NCBI RefSeq assembly: GCF_014695725.1
Contig: NZ_JACJOU010000033.1
Coordinates: forward strand, 62,001 to 126,000
Source: Microcoleus sp. FACHB-672
Lineage (GTDB): Bacteria > Cyanobacteriota > Cyanobacteriia > Cyanobacteriales > Oscillatoriaceae
DNA length: 64,000 bases
Reading direction: 5' to 3'
Part shown: piece after piece, positions 47,245 to 55,772 of the stretch
Numbering within the stretch: position 1 is the stretch's first letter
How the letters are laid out: every line of letters begins with the position of its first letter
Notes under the pieces: model-generated
The model's input: only the letters and a program-made list of their open reading frames with translations
Database searches by the model: none
Told to the model about the DNA's origin: nothing
Program-made: the position numbers and the translations under genes

Positions 47245-50022
47245 TTACGGGGAAACCGGCATGGGCTGTACAGGTGCCGGTGGCGCACTGGGAATACAGC
47301 GATCACTAATTTCTTTGGGGAGAAAATCGCTATTTTTTGCCTCTGGAATTTTTGTTAAATAGCAATCGCGCACTGCCAGCAAAAAGCCTTTAATCGCATC
47401 GGGAAAACCTGGTTGTGATTCAGCTACCGTTAAGAAACCTTGCCATTTGCTATCGTTATTGCCATAAACATCAATTAAATGCAAACCGGCTAGATATTCA
47501 GCCACCGGATCGAGGGTAAACCGGATATCTTCTTTTGCTGCGCCTACGGTTTGAATCAGGCGGAGTGTTTCTTCCAGATATTTGAGGCGAATTTCTACGT
47601 CTTGCGGGTTTAAGGCAGAGAGCGCCGCTATCACATCTTTAAACTTAGCGGTTGCCGGTTTGTAAGTGGGTTTCAAGCATTTCCAAGCGATGGCTTTGGC
47701 ATCGGCGTGAACCATGCGCTCATCGAGCCGGTTTGTTGCCACATCCCGGTTAATTTCATTGACGTATTCTAACATCAAATCAGGGATTGTTTCTGGCAAG
47801 TTATCATCTTTTTTGCCTTCTTTACTGGCTATCACTAAATCAGCATAGAGTCTAGCGAATAAAACGGTGGTACTTCTTTGCTGTCTTTCTGTCTCCTCTA
47901 AGAGTTTGGCAAAGTCACCGCAGAAATAGTGAAAACCCTGCCCATTCAAGAGGGATGATTTACCCAGTTTATCCAAGTATTTTTGCATGAAAGCTGAAAG
48001 CTCAGCTCCTTGAATTTTTTGGGGTTTAATCGTGGTTTTGCCGGCTTTACCGAGGCTGCTTTTCAGCCGCGAAGTAACGACTAAAGCATTGATGGGAAAT
48101 TCTGATGAATCCGGGTCAATTTGCTTTTGCGTGGCTTCGGTCATTTCTGAAAAGTGGTCTACGATGACCAGAAGGCGGCGTTGTTCCAGCAATTTTGCCA
48201 CCAGGGTTTCATCAATCGCTTGGGGATGGTGGGTGAGGGTTTTGAGCTTTCCCCGAATCGCTTCTAGAAACGGATGTTTGCCTTGGGGAAGTTGGGTGCT
48301 GAGTTCTTCTTCTATGAGAATGGGAAGCTGCCGGTGTTTGCAGAGGCGTTTGGTTTCATCTGACTCCATTGCCCACAGTGCCATCTGACAAGCGATACTG
48401 GTTTTGCCAATCCCGCCTTCGCCATAGATCAGCAGGCAGATACGCTTTTTGTTGAAGGTAGCTTGCAACTCTGTAGGGTCTAATGAAATTTTTTTATCGT
48501 CTAGTTCAACAGCAACGGGGACGTAGGTGGCGCGACGCTTAACGGTTTCTAGCTTGCTAAATTCTTCATGGAAAGTTTGGATATGTTTGGCAACCCAGCT
48601 ATCAAGGACTCTGGGGCGGTAAACAAAAAGACTGAAAAACGTGAGGTGACGAATGCGGATGGGAAAGCCTCCCAAGGAGTCAGGAAGTTTAAATTCGTAG
48701 GGTTTGAGGGCGTCATTAATTCGCAACAGCCACCGGGGACGCAGCCAGAAGATTGTTAACCATAGGGAGGGGAAGAAGAGGAGGTAGAAAAGGATGCCGG
48801 CTTGCCAGGGATTTTGCTGAATCCAATAGGTTAAATTGGCATTTCTTTGGGCTTTGAGTGCGTTGAGGGACAGACGAAAAGTTCTAATCTTGTCTGTAAA
48901 GAAATAAGCTTTAGTCTCTTCGAGGATTTTTAAAGCTGCCTCTAAGTCTGAGATTGCTTGATCCAACTCTTTTGGTGATAGGGTGTTTGCTTTTTCCTGA
49001 AGGCTAAACGCGATACTCCCCAGAGCAGAAGCGGCATCGTGGCGAACGCCTGCATCTTTATCCTTGAGAGCGTTAACCAAGTCAGGGACAGCGGCTTTGG
49101 CTTCTGTGCCGATGCTCCCCAAGGCATAACCGGCATTGCGGCGCACGTCTGCATCTTTATCCTTGAGAGCGTTAACCAAGTCGGGGACAGCGGCTTTGGC
49201 TTCTGTGCCGATGCTCCCCAAGGCATAACCGGCACGGTCTCGCACATCTGCATCGTTGTCTTTAAGAGCGTTAACAAGGTCGGGGACAGCCGCTTTGGCT
49301 TCTGTGCCCATGCTCCCTAGGGCAGCAGCGGCACTGCCACGCACGTATGAATCGTTGTCTTTAAGAGCGTTAACCAAGTCGGGGACAGCCGCTTTGGCTT
49401 CTGTGCCAATGCGCTTTAGGACCTCAACGGCACTGCCACGCACTCGTGTATCCGAATCTTTTAGTGCTTTGACAAGAGCAGAGACGACGGTATCTGTGTT
49501 AACGATAACGACCGTATTTGCTTCAAAGGTATCTGTGTTAAGGCTAACGACCTTATCTACTTCCTTAATGGGAGATTCCAGACGGGACGTATATATGAAA
49601 CCCCCACTAGGAAGAACTAGTGGGCTGTTATAGAGGTAACCCAGTACATTAGCCGCATTCCAGCGCACTCGCTCATTCTTGGACTCCAAGGCTTTGATCA
49701 AGGCAGGCGCAGCCGGCTTCCCAATTTCTCTCAGTGCCTCGGCTGCACCTTGGCGGACTAACAAATTATCGGACTCCAAGGCTTTGATGAGTTGGGGAAC
49801 GGCGGGTGCGCCAAGTTTGGTTAACGCCTCAACCGTTTCGTCGCGGTTGAATTCATCAGCGGTTCTTAATTTTTCGATCAGGGGAGCAACCTGTGTGACA
49901 CCGGCATCTTTCCCACGTTGATTTTGCGCCGATGCACTGCCGACTACCAGTGCCGGTGATGTCAGAGACAGGAAAAGAACGGTGAATGCAGCGAACAGAG
50001 ATTGCCGGCGATGTTTAGTCAT
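47245..50022 (-). CDS. Membrane-spanning HEAT-repeat/P-loop NTPase
   Basis: About 925 residues, starting at ATG 50022 (MTKHRRQSLFAAF...); the longer frame begins with TTG. A signal peptide ends near GSASAQ. HEAT/PBS-like repeats follow, including four almost identical 33-residue units (IGTEAKAAVPDLVNALKD). A single membrane helix (AGILFYLLFFPSLWLTIFWL) is followed by positive charges. The C-terminal 500 residues carry a P-loop NTPase: Walker A YGEGGIGKTS and Walker B RRLLVIVDHF, then a helical end. Topology puts the HEAT domain in the periplasm and the NTPase in the cytoplasm. STAND-like NTPases are signal switches; this layout is unusual. Rpn genes lie on both sides. Confidence 0.82.
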   Translation of the reverse strand: MTKHRRQSLFAAFTVLFLSLTSPALVVGSASAQNQRGKDAGVTQVAPLIEKLRTADEFNRDETVEALTKLGAPAVPQLIKALESDNLLVRQGAAEALREIGKPAAPALIKALESKNERVRWNAANVLGYLYNSPLVLPSGGFIYTSRLESPIKEVDKVVSLNTDTFEANTVVIVNTDTVVSALVKALKDSDTRVRGSAVEVLKRIGTEAKAAVPDLVNALKDNDSYVRGSAAAALGSMGTEAKAAVPDLVNALKDNDADVRDRAGYALGSIGTEAKAAVPDLVNALKDKDADVRRNAGYALGSIGTEAKAAVPDLVNALKDKDAGVRHDAASALGSIAFSLQEKANTLSPKELDQAISDLEAALKILEETKAYFFTDKIRTFRLSLNALKAQRNANLTYWIQQNPWQAGILFYLLFFPSLWLTIFWLRPRWLLRINDALKPYEFKLPDSLGGFPIRIRHLTFFSLFVYRPRVLDSWVAKHIQTFHEEFSKLETVKRRATYVPVAVELDDKKISLDPTELQATFNKKRICLLIYGEGGIGKTSIACQMALWAMESDETKRLCKHRQLPILIEEELSTQLPQGKHPFLEAIRGKLKTLTHHPQAIDETLVAKLLEQRRLLVIVDHFSEMTEATQKQIDPDSSEFPINALVVTSRLKSSLGKAGKTTIKPQKIQGAELSAFMQKYLDKLGKSSLLNGQGFHYFCGDFAKLLEETERQQRSTTVLFARLYADLVIASKEGKKDDNLPETIPDLMLEYVNEINRDVATNRLDERMVHADAKAIAWKCLKPTYKPATAKFKDVIAALSALNPQDVEIRLKYLEETLRLIQTVGAAKEDIRFTLDPVAEYLAGLHLIDVYGNNDSKWQGFLTVAESQPGFPDAIKGFLLAVRDCYLTKIPEAKNSDFLPKEISDRCIPSAPPAPVQPMPVSP
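49020..49500 (-). repeat. 99-bp HEAT-coding tandem repeats
   Basis: Four to five tandem units of 99 bases inside the membrane NTPase gene, each containing the plus-strand core GCGTTAACCAAGTCGGGGAC followed by AGCGGCTTTGGCTTCTGTGC. Neighbouring units differ at only a few bases, which suggests recent duplication. Confidence 0.85.
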
Positions 50023-50211
50023 TTGAGTAGAAGTTGTTGTTGAGTTGAACAACCTCAGCAATTGGAATAATAATATCTACATTTTAATCAGGCACGTTTA
50101 CGCAAACGGGCTGAGAGTGCCGGCGGATTTTCGCTAAAAGTAGCGCAGCACAATGTCGGCAACCCTCAGACAGGTTGGCAATCAAGCTTAACCCCAAAAT
50201 TTTGTTACAGG

Positions 50212-50340
50212 TTCTTGCGATCCACCCTTCAGTAAGGGAGAAAAGGGAGGTAAGGCTTTGAGTGCTGGGTTAAATGCCACCTCAACATCTACTTCCCAAA
50301 GGTTAACGACGCGATAATGTTGACGTGCTTGTAAGCCGAG
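50212..50340 (-). pseudogene. Truncated Rpn-family gene fragment
   Basis: The minus strand encodes GLQARQHYRVVNLWEVDVEV followed by AFNPALKALPPFSPLLKGG. This aligns without gaps to residues about 115-160 of the intact Rpn gene at 46.2 kb (GLQARQDYRTINLWEVDAEI...). No start or remaining domain is present, so it is a decayed copy. It lies just upstream of the membrane NTPase gene and in the same direction as it. Confidence 0.8.
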
Positions 50341-50378
50341 CCGGCAAAACATTTAGCTGCAAACAAGCAGCCGGCTTA

Positions 50379-51341
50379 TTAAAAATCCCACATCACTGGA
50401 TTGTCATCTAAAGTATCTGTAACAGTGCGTCCGATGGTATCAATTTCTGCTAAATCATCTGCCGATAATTTAAGAGTGCCGGCTTTCGCATTTGCGGTTG
50501 CCTGTTCCGCATTCCGCGCCCCAACAATTGCACTAGATTGCGGTTGAGCGATTAACCACGCCAAAGATAACTGAGCGAGGCTGCACTGATTGCGTTCTGC
50601 GATCGGGCGCAGTTTATCTAAAGCTTCTTGCACTCGTTGATAATTCTCTTTATCGGCAAACAACTTATTTTTCGCCCGGTTATCGCCTTCCTCAAATTTG
50701 TGATCCAGGCCGAACTTGCCGGTTAATAATCCCTGTGCAAGCGAAGAATATGCGAGAATAGAAATATTCTTGTCAACACAGTAAGGCATTGTCTCTTTTT
50801 CCACCCAACGCCAAAATAAAGAATAGGGCGGCTGTAAACTATCAATCTGTCCATACAGTGAAGCTTCTTCTATCTGTCCGCGAGAAAAATTAGACACGCC
50901 AATCGCCCGAATTTTTCCCTGTTGCTTCAATCTCTTCAGAGCGCTCATTGTCTCTTCAACTGTCACAAATTCACTGTTCCAAGTTCCAGCCGGCCAATGA
51001 ATTTGATAAAGATCAATATAATCTGTTTTGAGATTTGTCAACGAACGCTCACACGCCTCAATCACTAGATTACGGCTGAGATGATTCGAGAATACTTTCG
51101 TTGCGTAGACAACTTTATCCCGTACAGATGAGAGCGCTTCTCCGACTATCCGTTCTGAGTGTCCCTCCCCATAAACTTCTGCGGTATCAAAGGTTGTGAT
51201 ACCGGCATCATAGGCAGCTTTCAATGCTTTTATGCTGTCGGCATCCTCAATTCCCACCCACATTCTTTTGCCGGTTTGCCAAGTCCCCATAATGATTGGG
51301 GTAATTTTCACGTCAGATGTGCCTAGGGTTCGTGTTTTCAT
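50379..51341 (-). CDS. Aldo/keto reductase
   Basis: A 320-residue NADPH-dependent oxidoreductase of the AKR superfamily. The catalytic tetrad is seen in FDTAEVYG (Asp, Tyr), the Lys of VVYATKVF and the His of YQIHWPAG. The C-terminal phrase QPQSSAIVGARNAEQATANA binds the coenzyme phosphate. It looks full length. The substrate cannot be predicted. The start is ATG 51341. Confidence 0.93.
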   Translation of the reverse strand: MKTRTLGTSDVKITPIIMGTWQTGKRMWVGIEDADSIKALKAAYDAGITTFDTAEVYGEGHSERIVGEALSSVRDKVVYATKVFSNHLSRNLVIEACERSLTNLKTDYIDLYQIHWPAGTWNSEFVTVEETMSALKRLKQQGKIRAIGVSNFSRGQIEEASLYGQIDSLQPPYSLFWRWVEKETMPYCVDKNISILAYSSLAQGLLTGKFGLDHKFEEGDNRAKNKLFADKENYQRVQEALDKLRPIAERNQCSLAQLSLAWLIAQPQSSAIVGARNAEQATANAKAGTLKLSADDLAEIDTIGRTVTDTLDDNPVMWDF

Positions 51342-51380
51342 GTTTATTTTTTTATTCTGCTTTTTTGAGTATATTTTGTT

Positions 51381-51415
51381 TTTTAACCGCAGATTCCACA
51401 GATTAATACAGATAG
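51381..51415 (+). repeat. Dispersed CACAGAT-type repeat, copy 2
   Basis: TTTTAACCGCAGATTCCACA followed by GATTAATACAGATAG. A diverged member of the dispersed family, in the spacer between the reductase and DUF1802 genes. Confidence 0.6.
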
Positions 51416-51474
51416 GTCTGTGTCAAGTTGGGGTGTGGTAGTTTAATCTGAAAGAAAGAGGTAATTTGGTTGCT

Positions 51475-52062
51475 ATGGAATCAATGACTTCTCACGCGCT
51501 GAAAGAATGGGCTGTCGCCGTTGATGCCCTGGAAGCCGGTAAAACTATCATTCTGCTGCGAAAAGGCGGCATACGCGAAGAAAATGGGCGCTTTGCTGTT
51601 GATTACGATAGGGTTTTTCTCTACCCAACTTATGAACACCAACAGCCAAATCTGCTGAAATCTGAATATGCTGGCAAAGTGATGCCGGTGGAGTCTGGCT
51701 GGCATCCGGAAACGGTTCGAATTGGTTGCTTGGCAGACATTACTGATATTTTCCCAGTTGCTCACGAGCCGGCAATCAAGGCACTGTTACCTTATCATAT
51801 TTGGAACGAGCAATTTGTTAGCGAACGCCTCAAATGGAAGCCGCGCCAGCCGATTTATGTGCTGCTACTGCGGGCTTATAAACTTCCGCAACCACAAGTT
51901 ATTCCATATCGCCCAGAATACGGTGGCTGCAAATCTTGGATCGATCTAGTTGAACCGATTTCAATTGAAGGGGCAGTGCCGGTTTTAAGTGATGGTGAAT
52001 ATATTAAACAAGCGAATGCTATTCGCCGCATGATCGCTAACCCAGAGTTGGTTTCGTCGTGA
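51475..52062 (+). CDS. DUF1802 family protein
   Basis: About 195 residues, typical DUF1802: LKEWAVAVDALEAGKTIILL, RKGGIREENGRF, RVFLYPTYEHQQP, and a C-terminal part with WNEQFVSERLKWKPRQPIYV and GGCKSWIDL. Function unknown; the family is often near restriction or nuclease genes. The start could be TTG 51466 (best spaced from AAAGAGG), ATG 51475 or ATG 51484; I chose the first ATG. The dispersed repeat lies just upstream and another copy downstream. Confidence 0.83.
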   Translation: MESMTSHALKEWAVAVDALEAGKTIILLRKGGIREENGRFAVDYDRVFLYPTYEHQQPNLLKSEYAGKVMPVESGWHPETVRIGCLADITDIFPVAHEPAIKALLPYHIWNEQFVSERLKWKPRQPIYVLLLRAYKLPQPQVIPYRPEYGGCKSWIDLVEPISIEGAVPVLSDGEYIKQANAIRRMIANPELVSS

Positions 52063-52109
52063 TGCCGGTGTTGGTAAGTGAGGGTTTTAGAAAACGCTGG
52101 AATTAGAGA

Positions 52110-52156
52110 TTTTTTAACCGCAGATGCACGCAGATAAACGCAGATGAAAACGGATG
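52110..52156 (+). repeat. Dispersed CACAGAT-type repeat, copy 3
   Basis: TTTTTTAACCGCAGATGCAC followed by GCAGATAAACGCAGATGAAAACGGATG. Three CGCAGAT units in tandem, 48 bases after the DUF1802 stop. Confidence 0.7.
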
Positions 52157-52252
52157 TTTTTTCTGTGGTTACCTGCGGTGTTATCTAAAAAGGCTGTTTT
52201 TGTCGGGTTTATGTTAGTTTTTAATTTCTGTAATTTGAATATCTTCAAAAGA

Positions 52253-53269
52253 TTAAACTGTTCCAAAAGTAACGCCCAATTGTTTTAACCATTTGCGATA
52301 GGCAATAGAGGCGCGATCACAAGGCAAGTGAAATTCTGCCGGCAAATCTAAAGGGAGACGCTTAGGTTGCTGTGATTCGACAATCGGAATATCTTGCCGG
52401 ACAACTTTATCTTGAAATGCTCGTAATTCTGCTTCTGGGATCTCATGCCCGTAATTCATTGTGATCCACATCCACCCTAAACATTCTTCCTCATCAACCG
52501 GCGTGACGGTAAAGAAAATTGTTAATTCGCCGGCTGGCGACTGCTTCACGAAATACGCCGTCAGGGGGCGCAAGACGCGGTAATTGTAAGTAACTTCTCC
52601 TCCTGTGCCGGTGCCATCTGGATCGGGTTGCCAGACGCGCACATTGCGGAGTGAGATGCCATTTTCCTCGACTTCCACTTCATAGTCTGCGGTGGCGGTA
52701 CGGTTGCGATCGCCTAGCAATCCATCATGCACAAACGGGAAATGAGACACATCCAGGAAATTTTCAATGGCTCGAAATCCACTTGAATGATATGTGTAAG
52801 ATCCGCAGAGGAATTTGTGAAAAGCTGGGTTTTCCCACTCTGGAAACGAAGGTGGGATAATGAACTCAACTTCGGAAGCGTCTTTTTTATCTTTGATTGT
52901 GCCTTGCGAATCTGCGCCAAGACGCACCCAAATTAAGTCGTATAGTTCATAAGCCTGGTAAGTTTGAACATGGGCGCGTGCCGGCGGCTGTAAGTCTGGA
53001 TGTGCAGGTATGTAGGTACATTGTCCTGTGGTATCGTAAGCTAACCCATGATACGGACAAATGAGGGTATCACCGGAGATATTTCCAATCGATAGACGCG
53101 CACCTCGGTGAGGGCACACGTCTTTCCATGCCATGATGCGATCTCCGTTGCGCCATAGCACTAAGTTTTCTCCCAACAAACGTGCCGGCAGGATGGTTGC
53201 CGGTTGCAAGTCTTCTGATTTGGCTACAACGTGCCAGCCGTTGAGTAAAATTGCGTCAGATGTAACCAT
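52253..53269 (-). CDS. Rieske non-haem iron oxygenase
   Basis: About 338 residues. The Rieske [2Fe-2S] centre is CPHRGARL (Cys, His) plus CPYHGLAY (Cys, His). The mononuclear iron site is ENFLDVSHFPFVHDG, with the Asp and two His expected of ring-hydroxylating oxygenase alpha subunits. The length and the lack of a membrane anchor suggest a soluble member, related to the PAO/vanillate demethylase branch by overall layout. Substrate unknown; no reductase is adjacent. I chose ATG 53269 over GTG 53278, three codons upstream. Confidence 0.9.
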   Translation of the reverse strand: MVTSDAILLNGWHVVAKSEDLQPATILPARLLGENLVLWRNGDRIMAWKDVCPHRGARLSIGNISGDTLICPYHGLAYDTTGQCTYIPAHPDLQPPARAHVQTYQAYELYDLIWVRLGADSQGTIKDKKDASEVEFIIPPSFPEWENPAFHKFLCGSYTYHSSGFRAIENFLDVSHFPFVHDGLLGDRNRTATADYEVEVEENGISLRNVRVWQPDPDGTGTGGEVTYNYRVLRPLTAYFVKQSPAGELTIFFTVTPVDEEECLGWMWITMNYGHEIPEAELRAFQDKVVRQDIPIVESQQPKRLPLDLPAEFHLPCDRASIAYRKWLKQLGVTFGTV

Positions 53270-53442
53270 TTTTGGCACTTATTTACTCAGATTAATTAGG
53301 ATAAAAACAGTTCTAGAGCGATTTAACATAAACCCATAAAATATTATATTCGTCAAATAATTATACTATTTTTATTGAGCAATTTCTTCGATACAATAGA
53401 ATTAAGAATCAACACAAGCTGCTGTTATCTGGGCTATGCGAT

Positions 53443-54126
53443 ATGGTACAAAGCACTCCATCGGAGATTCCAGTGTTTCCAGCCGGCGATTTACTGAGTG
53501 AGGAACCGCAATTGGAAACTTACCGGCATCTGAAACAATTAATTCTACTATTAACCTGCTTAGAACGGTTGTGGGGCAGCCGGCAGGATTTCTTTGCCGG
53601 CGGAAACATGAGTATTTACTACAGCACCCGGCAACGTAAATCAGAAGACGTGCGAGGGCCAGATTTTTTTGTTGTTTTAAATACTGAACGCAAAGAGCGA
53701 AAAAGTTGGGTTGTTTGGGAAGAAGACGGCAAGTATCCAAACTTAATTCTGGAGGTGCTTTCAGATAGTACGGCACAAACTGACCGAGGGTTAAAAAAAC
53801 AGCTTTACCAAGATATTTTTCGCACTCCTGAATATTTTTGGTTTGACCCTTATAAATTAGAATTTAAGGGTTTTAAACTTATCTACCGTCACTATGAAGA
53901 GATTGAGCCAAATGAGCGGGGATGGCTTTGGAGTGAGGAATTGCAATTGTATTTAGGTATTTTAGGAGAACAGTTGCGATTTTTCACCCTAGAAGGAGAA
54001 TTGGTTCCCACTCCAGAAGAAGCGGAAGCACAAGAACGCCAACGAGCAGAAAATGCCGAAGCAAAAGCGGAACGCTTACGGCAAAAGCTGTTAGAAATGG
54101 GGGTTAATCCAGAGGAGTTGGGATAA
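53443..54126 (+). CDS. Uma2 family endonuclease-like protein
   Basis: A 227-residue Uma2/DUF820 protein with a PD-(D/E)XK-type core: YYSTRQRKSEDVRGPDFFVV, then NLILEVLSDSTAQTDRGLKK, then YQDIFRTPEYFWFDPY. The C-terminus is a charged coiled coil (AQERQRAENAEAKAERLRQ) ending in MGVNPEEL. These genes are abundant in cyanobacteria and of unknown role, likely nuclease in origin. A second member lies at 57.4 kb. A palindromic repeat follows the stop. Confidence 0.88.
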   Translation: MVQSTPSEIPVFPAGDLLSEEPQLETYRHLKQLILLLTCLERLWGSRQDFFAGGNMSIYYSTRQRKSEDVRGPDFFVVLNTERKERKSWVVWEEDGKYPNLILEVLSDSTAQTDRGLKKQLYQDIFRTPEYFWFDPYKLEFKGFKLIYRHYEEIEPNERGWLWSEELQLYLGILGEQLRFFTLEGELVPTPEEAEAQERQRAENAEAKAERLRQKLLEMGVNPEELG

Positions 54127-54157
54127 CCGAAGGGTTTTTATTTCACTTGAAGAAAGA

Positions 54158-54226
54158 TTTTTTAACCACAGATGGACACAGATAAACACAGATAAAGACA
54201 TAGTTTATCTATCTGTGTTTATCTGT
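54158..54226 (+). repeat. Dispersed CACAGAT-type repeat, copy 4, inverted pair
   Basis: TTTTTTAACCACAGATGGAC and further CACAGAT units form the left arm. Bases 54178-54194 pair perfectly over 17 bp with 54210-54226 around a 15-base loop. It stands between two converging genes and overlaps the end of the minus-strand one. It probably acts as a bidirectional terminator or 3' stabiliser. Confidence 0.8.
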
Positions 54227-55140
54227 TTTTGCTGGAGGGGCAATAATCCTTTTGATTGTAAAAACTTACTCACGACTTCTTCGACTTTGCGAAATTCTCC
54301 ATCTACTTGATAATTCATTTGCTGCATTTCTTGGGCGGTGATGATTCCTCCCAATTGCTTGAATGCTTCGCGTAATTTGGGGTATTTTTTTAAGGTTTCT
54401 TGGCGGACTACCGGCACAGCTTCGTAAGGAGGAAAATATTGCTTATCATCCTTGAGAATTACTAAATTTAACGTGGCAATTTGACCGTCTGTTGAGTTGC
54501 CGGCAACCATATCTACCTTTTTCTCAACTAACGCCCGATACATTAATCCCAAATCCATAATTTTGGGAGATTTTTCAAATTTTAATCCATAGGTTTTCGC
54601 CAAACCTGGAAATCCATCCTCGCGTTCAATAAATTCGTACCCGAAGCCGGCTTGCCATTGGGGTGTATATTTAGCGGCTTGGGAAAGTGTGGCAATATTC
54701 AAGTGTTGAGCATCTGCGCCGCGCACAACCATTGCAAAGGTGTTTTCAAAACCTAATGGTTCTGTTACTTCTAACCCAAATTTACTTACATATTGTTGTT
54801 TAACCTGCTTGTACACTGCTTTAGGGTCGCTGATTGTTTTCTCTTTTAAAATAGACGTGAAAGCAGTGCCGGTGTATTCCACATAAGCATCTAACTGCCC
54901 AGATTTCACGCCTTCGTGACAGATGCCGGTGCCTCCTAAGTTAAGTTTTCTTTCAACCTTTAAGCCGGTTTTGGCTTCGATCTGCTGCGCTACAAGCTCT
55001 CCTAAAATAACTTGTTCTGTGAAATTTTTTGAGCCAATCACAATGTCACCGCTGCCACCACCGGCTTTGTTTGTATTGCAGCCGGCAACGATCCAGGCAA
55101 AAGTCAAAATGCAAAGAGCAAAACAAAGAATTCTTTTCAC
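54205..55140 (-). CDS. Glycine betaine/osmoprotectant-binding lipoprotein
   Basis: A 311-residue binding protein of the OpuC/OsmF type. GTG 55140 overlaps the permease stop by 4 bases. The signal (LCFALCILTFAWIVAGC) ends in a lipobox with Cys21. Domain phrases are IVIGSKNFTEQVILGEL, GGTGICHEGVKSGQLDAYVEYTG (longer block), LDLGLMYRALVEKKVDMVAG and DDKQYFPPYEAVPVV. The C-terminal residues KQINTDR and the stop are encoded by the dispersed repeat at 54210-54226, so the original end was replaced or extended. It imports compatible solutes such as glycine betaine or choline. Confidence 0.92.
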   Translation of the reverse strand: MKRILCFALCILTFAWIVAGCNTNKAGGGSGDIVIGSKNFTEQVILGELVAQQIEAKTGLKVERKLNLGGTGICHEGVKSGQLDAYVEYTGTAFTSILKEKTISDPKAVYKQVKQQYVSKFGLEVTEPLGFENTFAMVVRGADAQHLNIATLSQAAKYTPQWQAGFGYEFIEREDGFPGLAKTYGLKFEKSPKIMDLGLMYRALVEKKVDMVAGNSTDGQIATLNLVILKDDKQYFPPYEAVPVVRQETLKKYPKLREAFKQLGGIITAQEMQQMNYQVDGEFRKVEEVVSKFLQSKGLLPLQQKQINTDR

Positions 55141-55772
55141 TTTTTAATTATTAATTGTTTTTCAAACCAACCGATGGCAAAATCTACAAGTAATGCCAGC
55201 GCGGCTGCCGGAATTGCCCCCGCAAGAATTAGCTGGTTGTTGACGACAGAAATACCCCGAAAAATAAACACCCCCAAGCCGCCGGCACCAATTGCTGGTG
55301 CGATGGTTGCAATGCCAATTGCAATCACAGTGGCCACTCGCACACCTGCCAAAATAACCCCCAATGCCAAGGGAATTTCGACTTGATAAAGCAGTTGCCA
55401 ATCTGTCATTCCCATCCCGCGACCGGCTTCTCGAACCGCAGGATCTACCCCGATAATGCCGGTATAGGTATTGCGGATAATCGGCAGTAGCGAGTATAAG
55501 ATAAGCGCGACAATTGCCGGATTATTACCAATTCCCCCCAGCAAGGGCACAGAAATCAAAAAGCCAAAAAGTGCCAAACTCGGAACCGTTTGCATAACAT
55601 TGGCAAAACCCAAAATCGGCTTAATAAATCCTGGCTTGCGGGTGATTAAAATTCCCAACGGAATGCCGGCCAAAGTAGCAATGGCAATGGAAATGCCGAC
55701 GAGAAATAAGTGTTCGCCGGTGCGTGTTAGAATTTCTGCGCCATATTTAAATAGAAAAAAGTCAGTATTCAT
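55137..55772 (-). CDS. Osmoprotectant ABC transporter permease
   Basis: A 211-residue membrane protein of the OpuCB/ProW type with five to six helices. The coupling motif is GMGMTDWQLLYQVEIPLALGVI (EAA-like loop). The N-terminal phrase GEHLFLVGISIAIATLAGIPLGI is also typical. It starts with ATG 55772, overlapping the ATPase stop by 4 bases, and its TGA overlaps the start of the binding-protein gene. The system has a single permease, unlike four-gene opuC operons. Confidence 0.93.
   Translation of the reverse strand: MNTDFFLFKYGAEILTRTGEHLFLVGISIAIATLAGIPLGILITRKPGFIKPILGFANVMQTVPSLALFGFLISVPLLGGIGNNPAIVALILYSLLPIIRNTYTGIIGVDPAVREAGRGMGMTDWQLLYQVEIPLALGVILAGVRVATVIAIGIATIAPAIGAGGLGVFIFRGISVVNNQLILAGAIPAAALALLVDFAIGWFEKQLIIKK

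Noticed and set aside
47114-47362. 82-codon plus-strand frame between the Rpn gene and the membrane NTPase gene
   Set aside because: Overlaps the end of the NTPase gene, has no ribosome site and an unconvincing composition.
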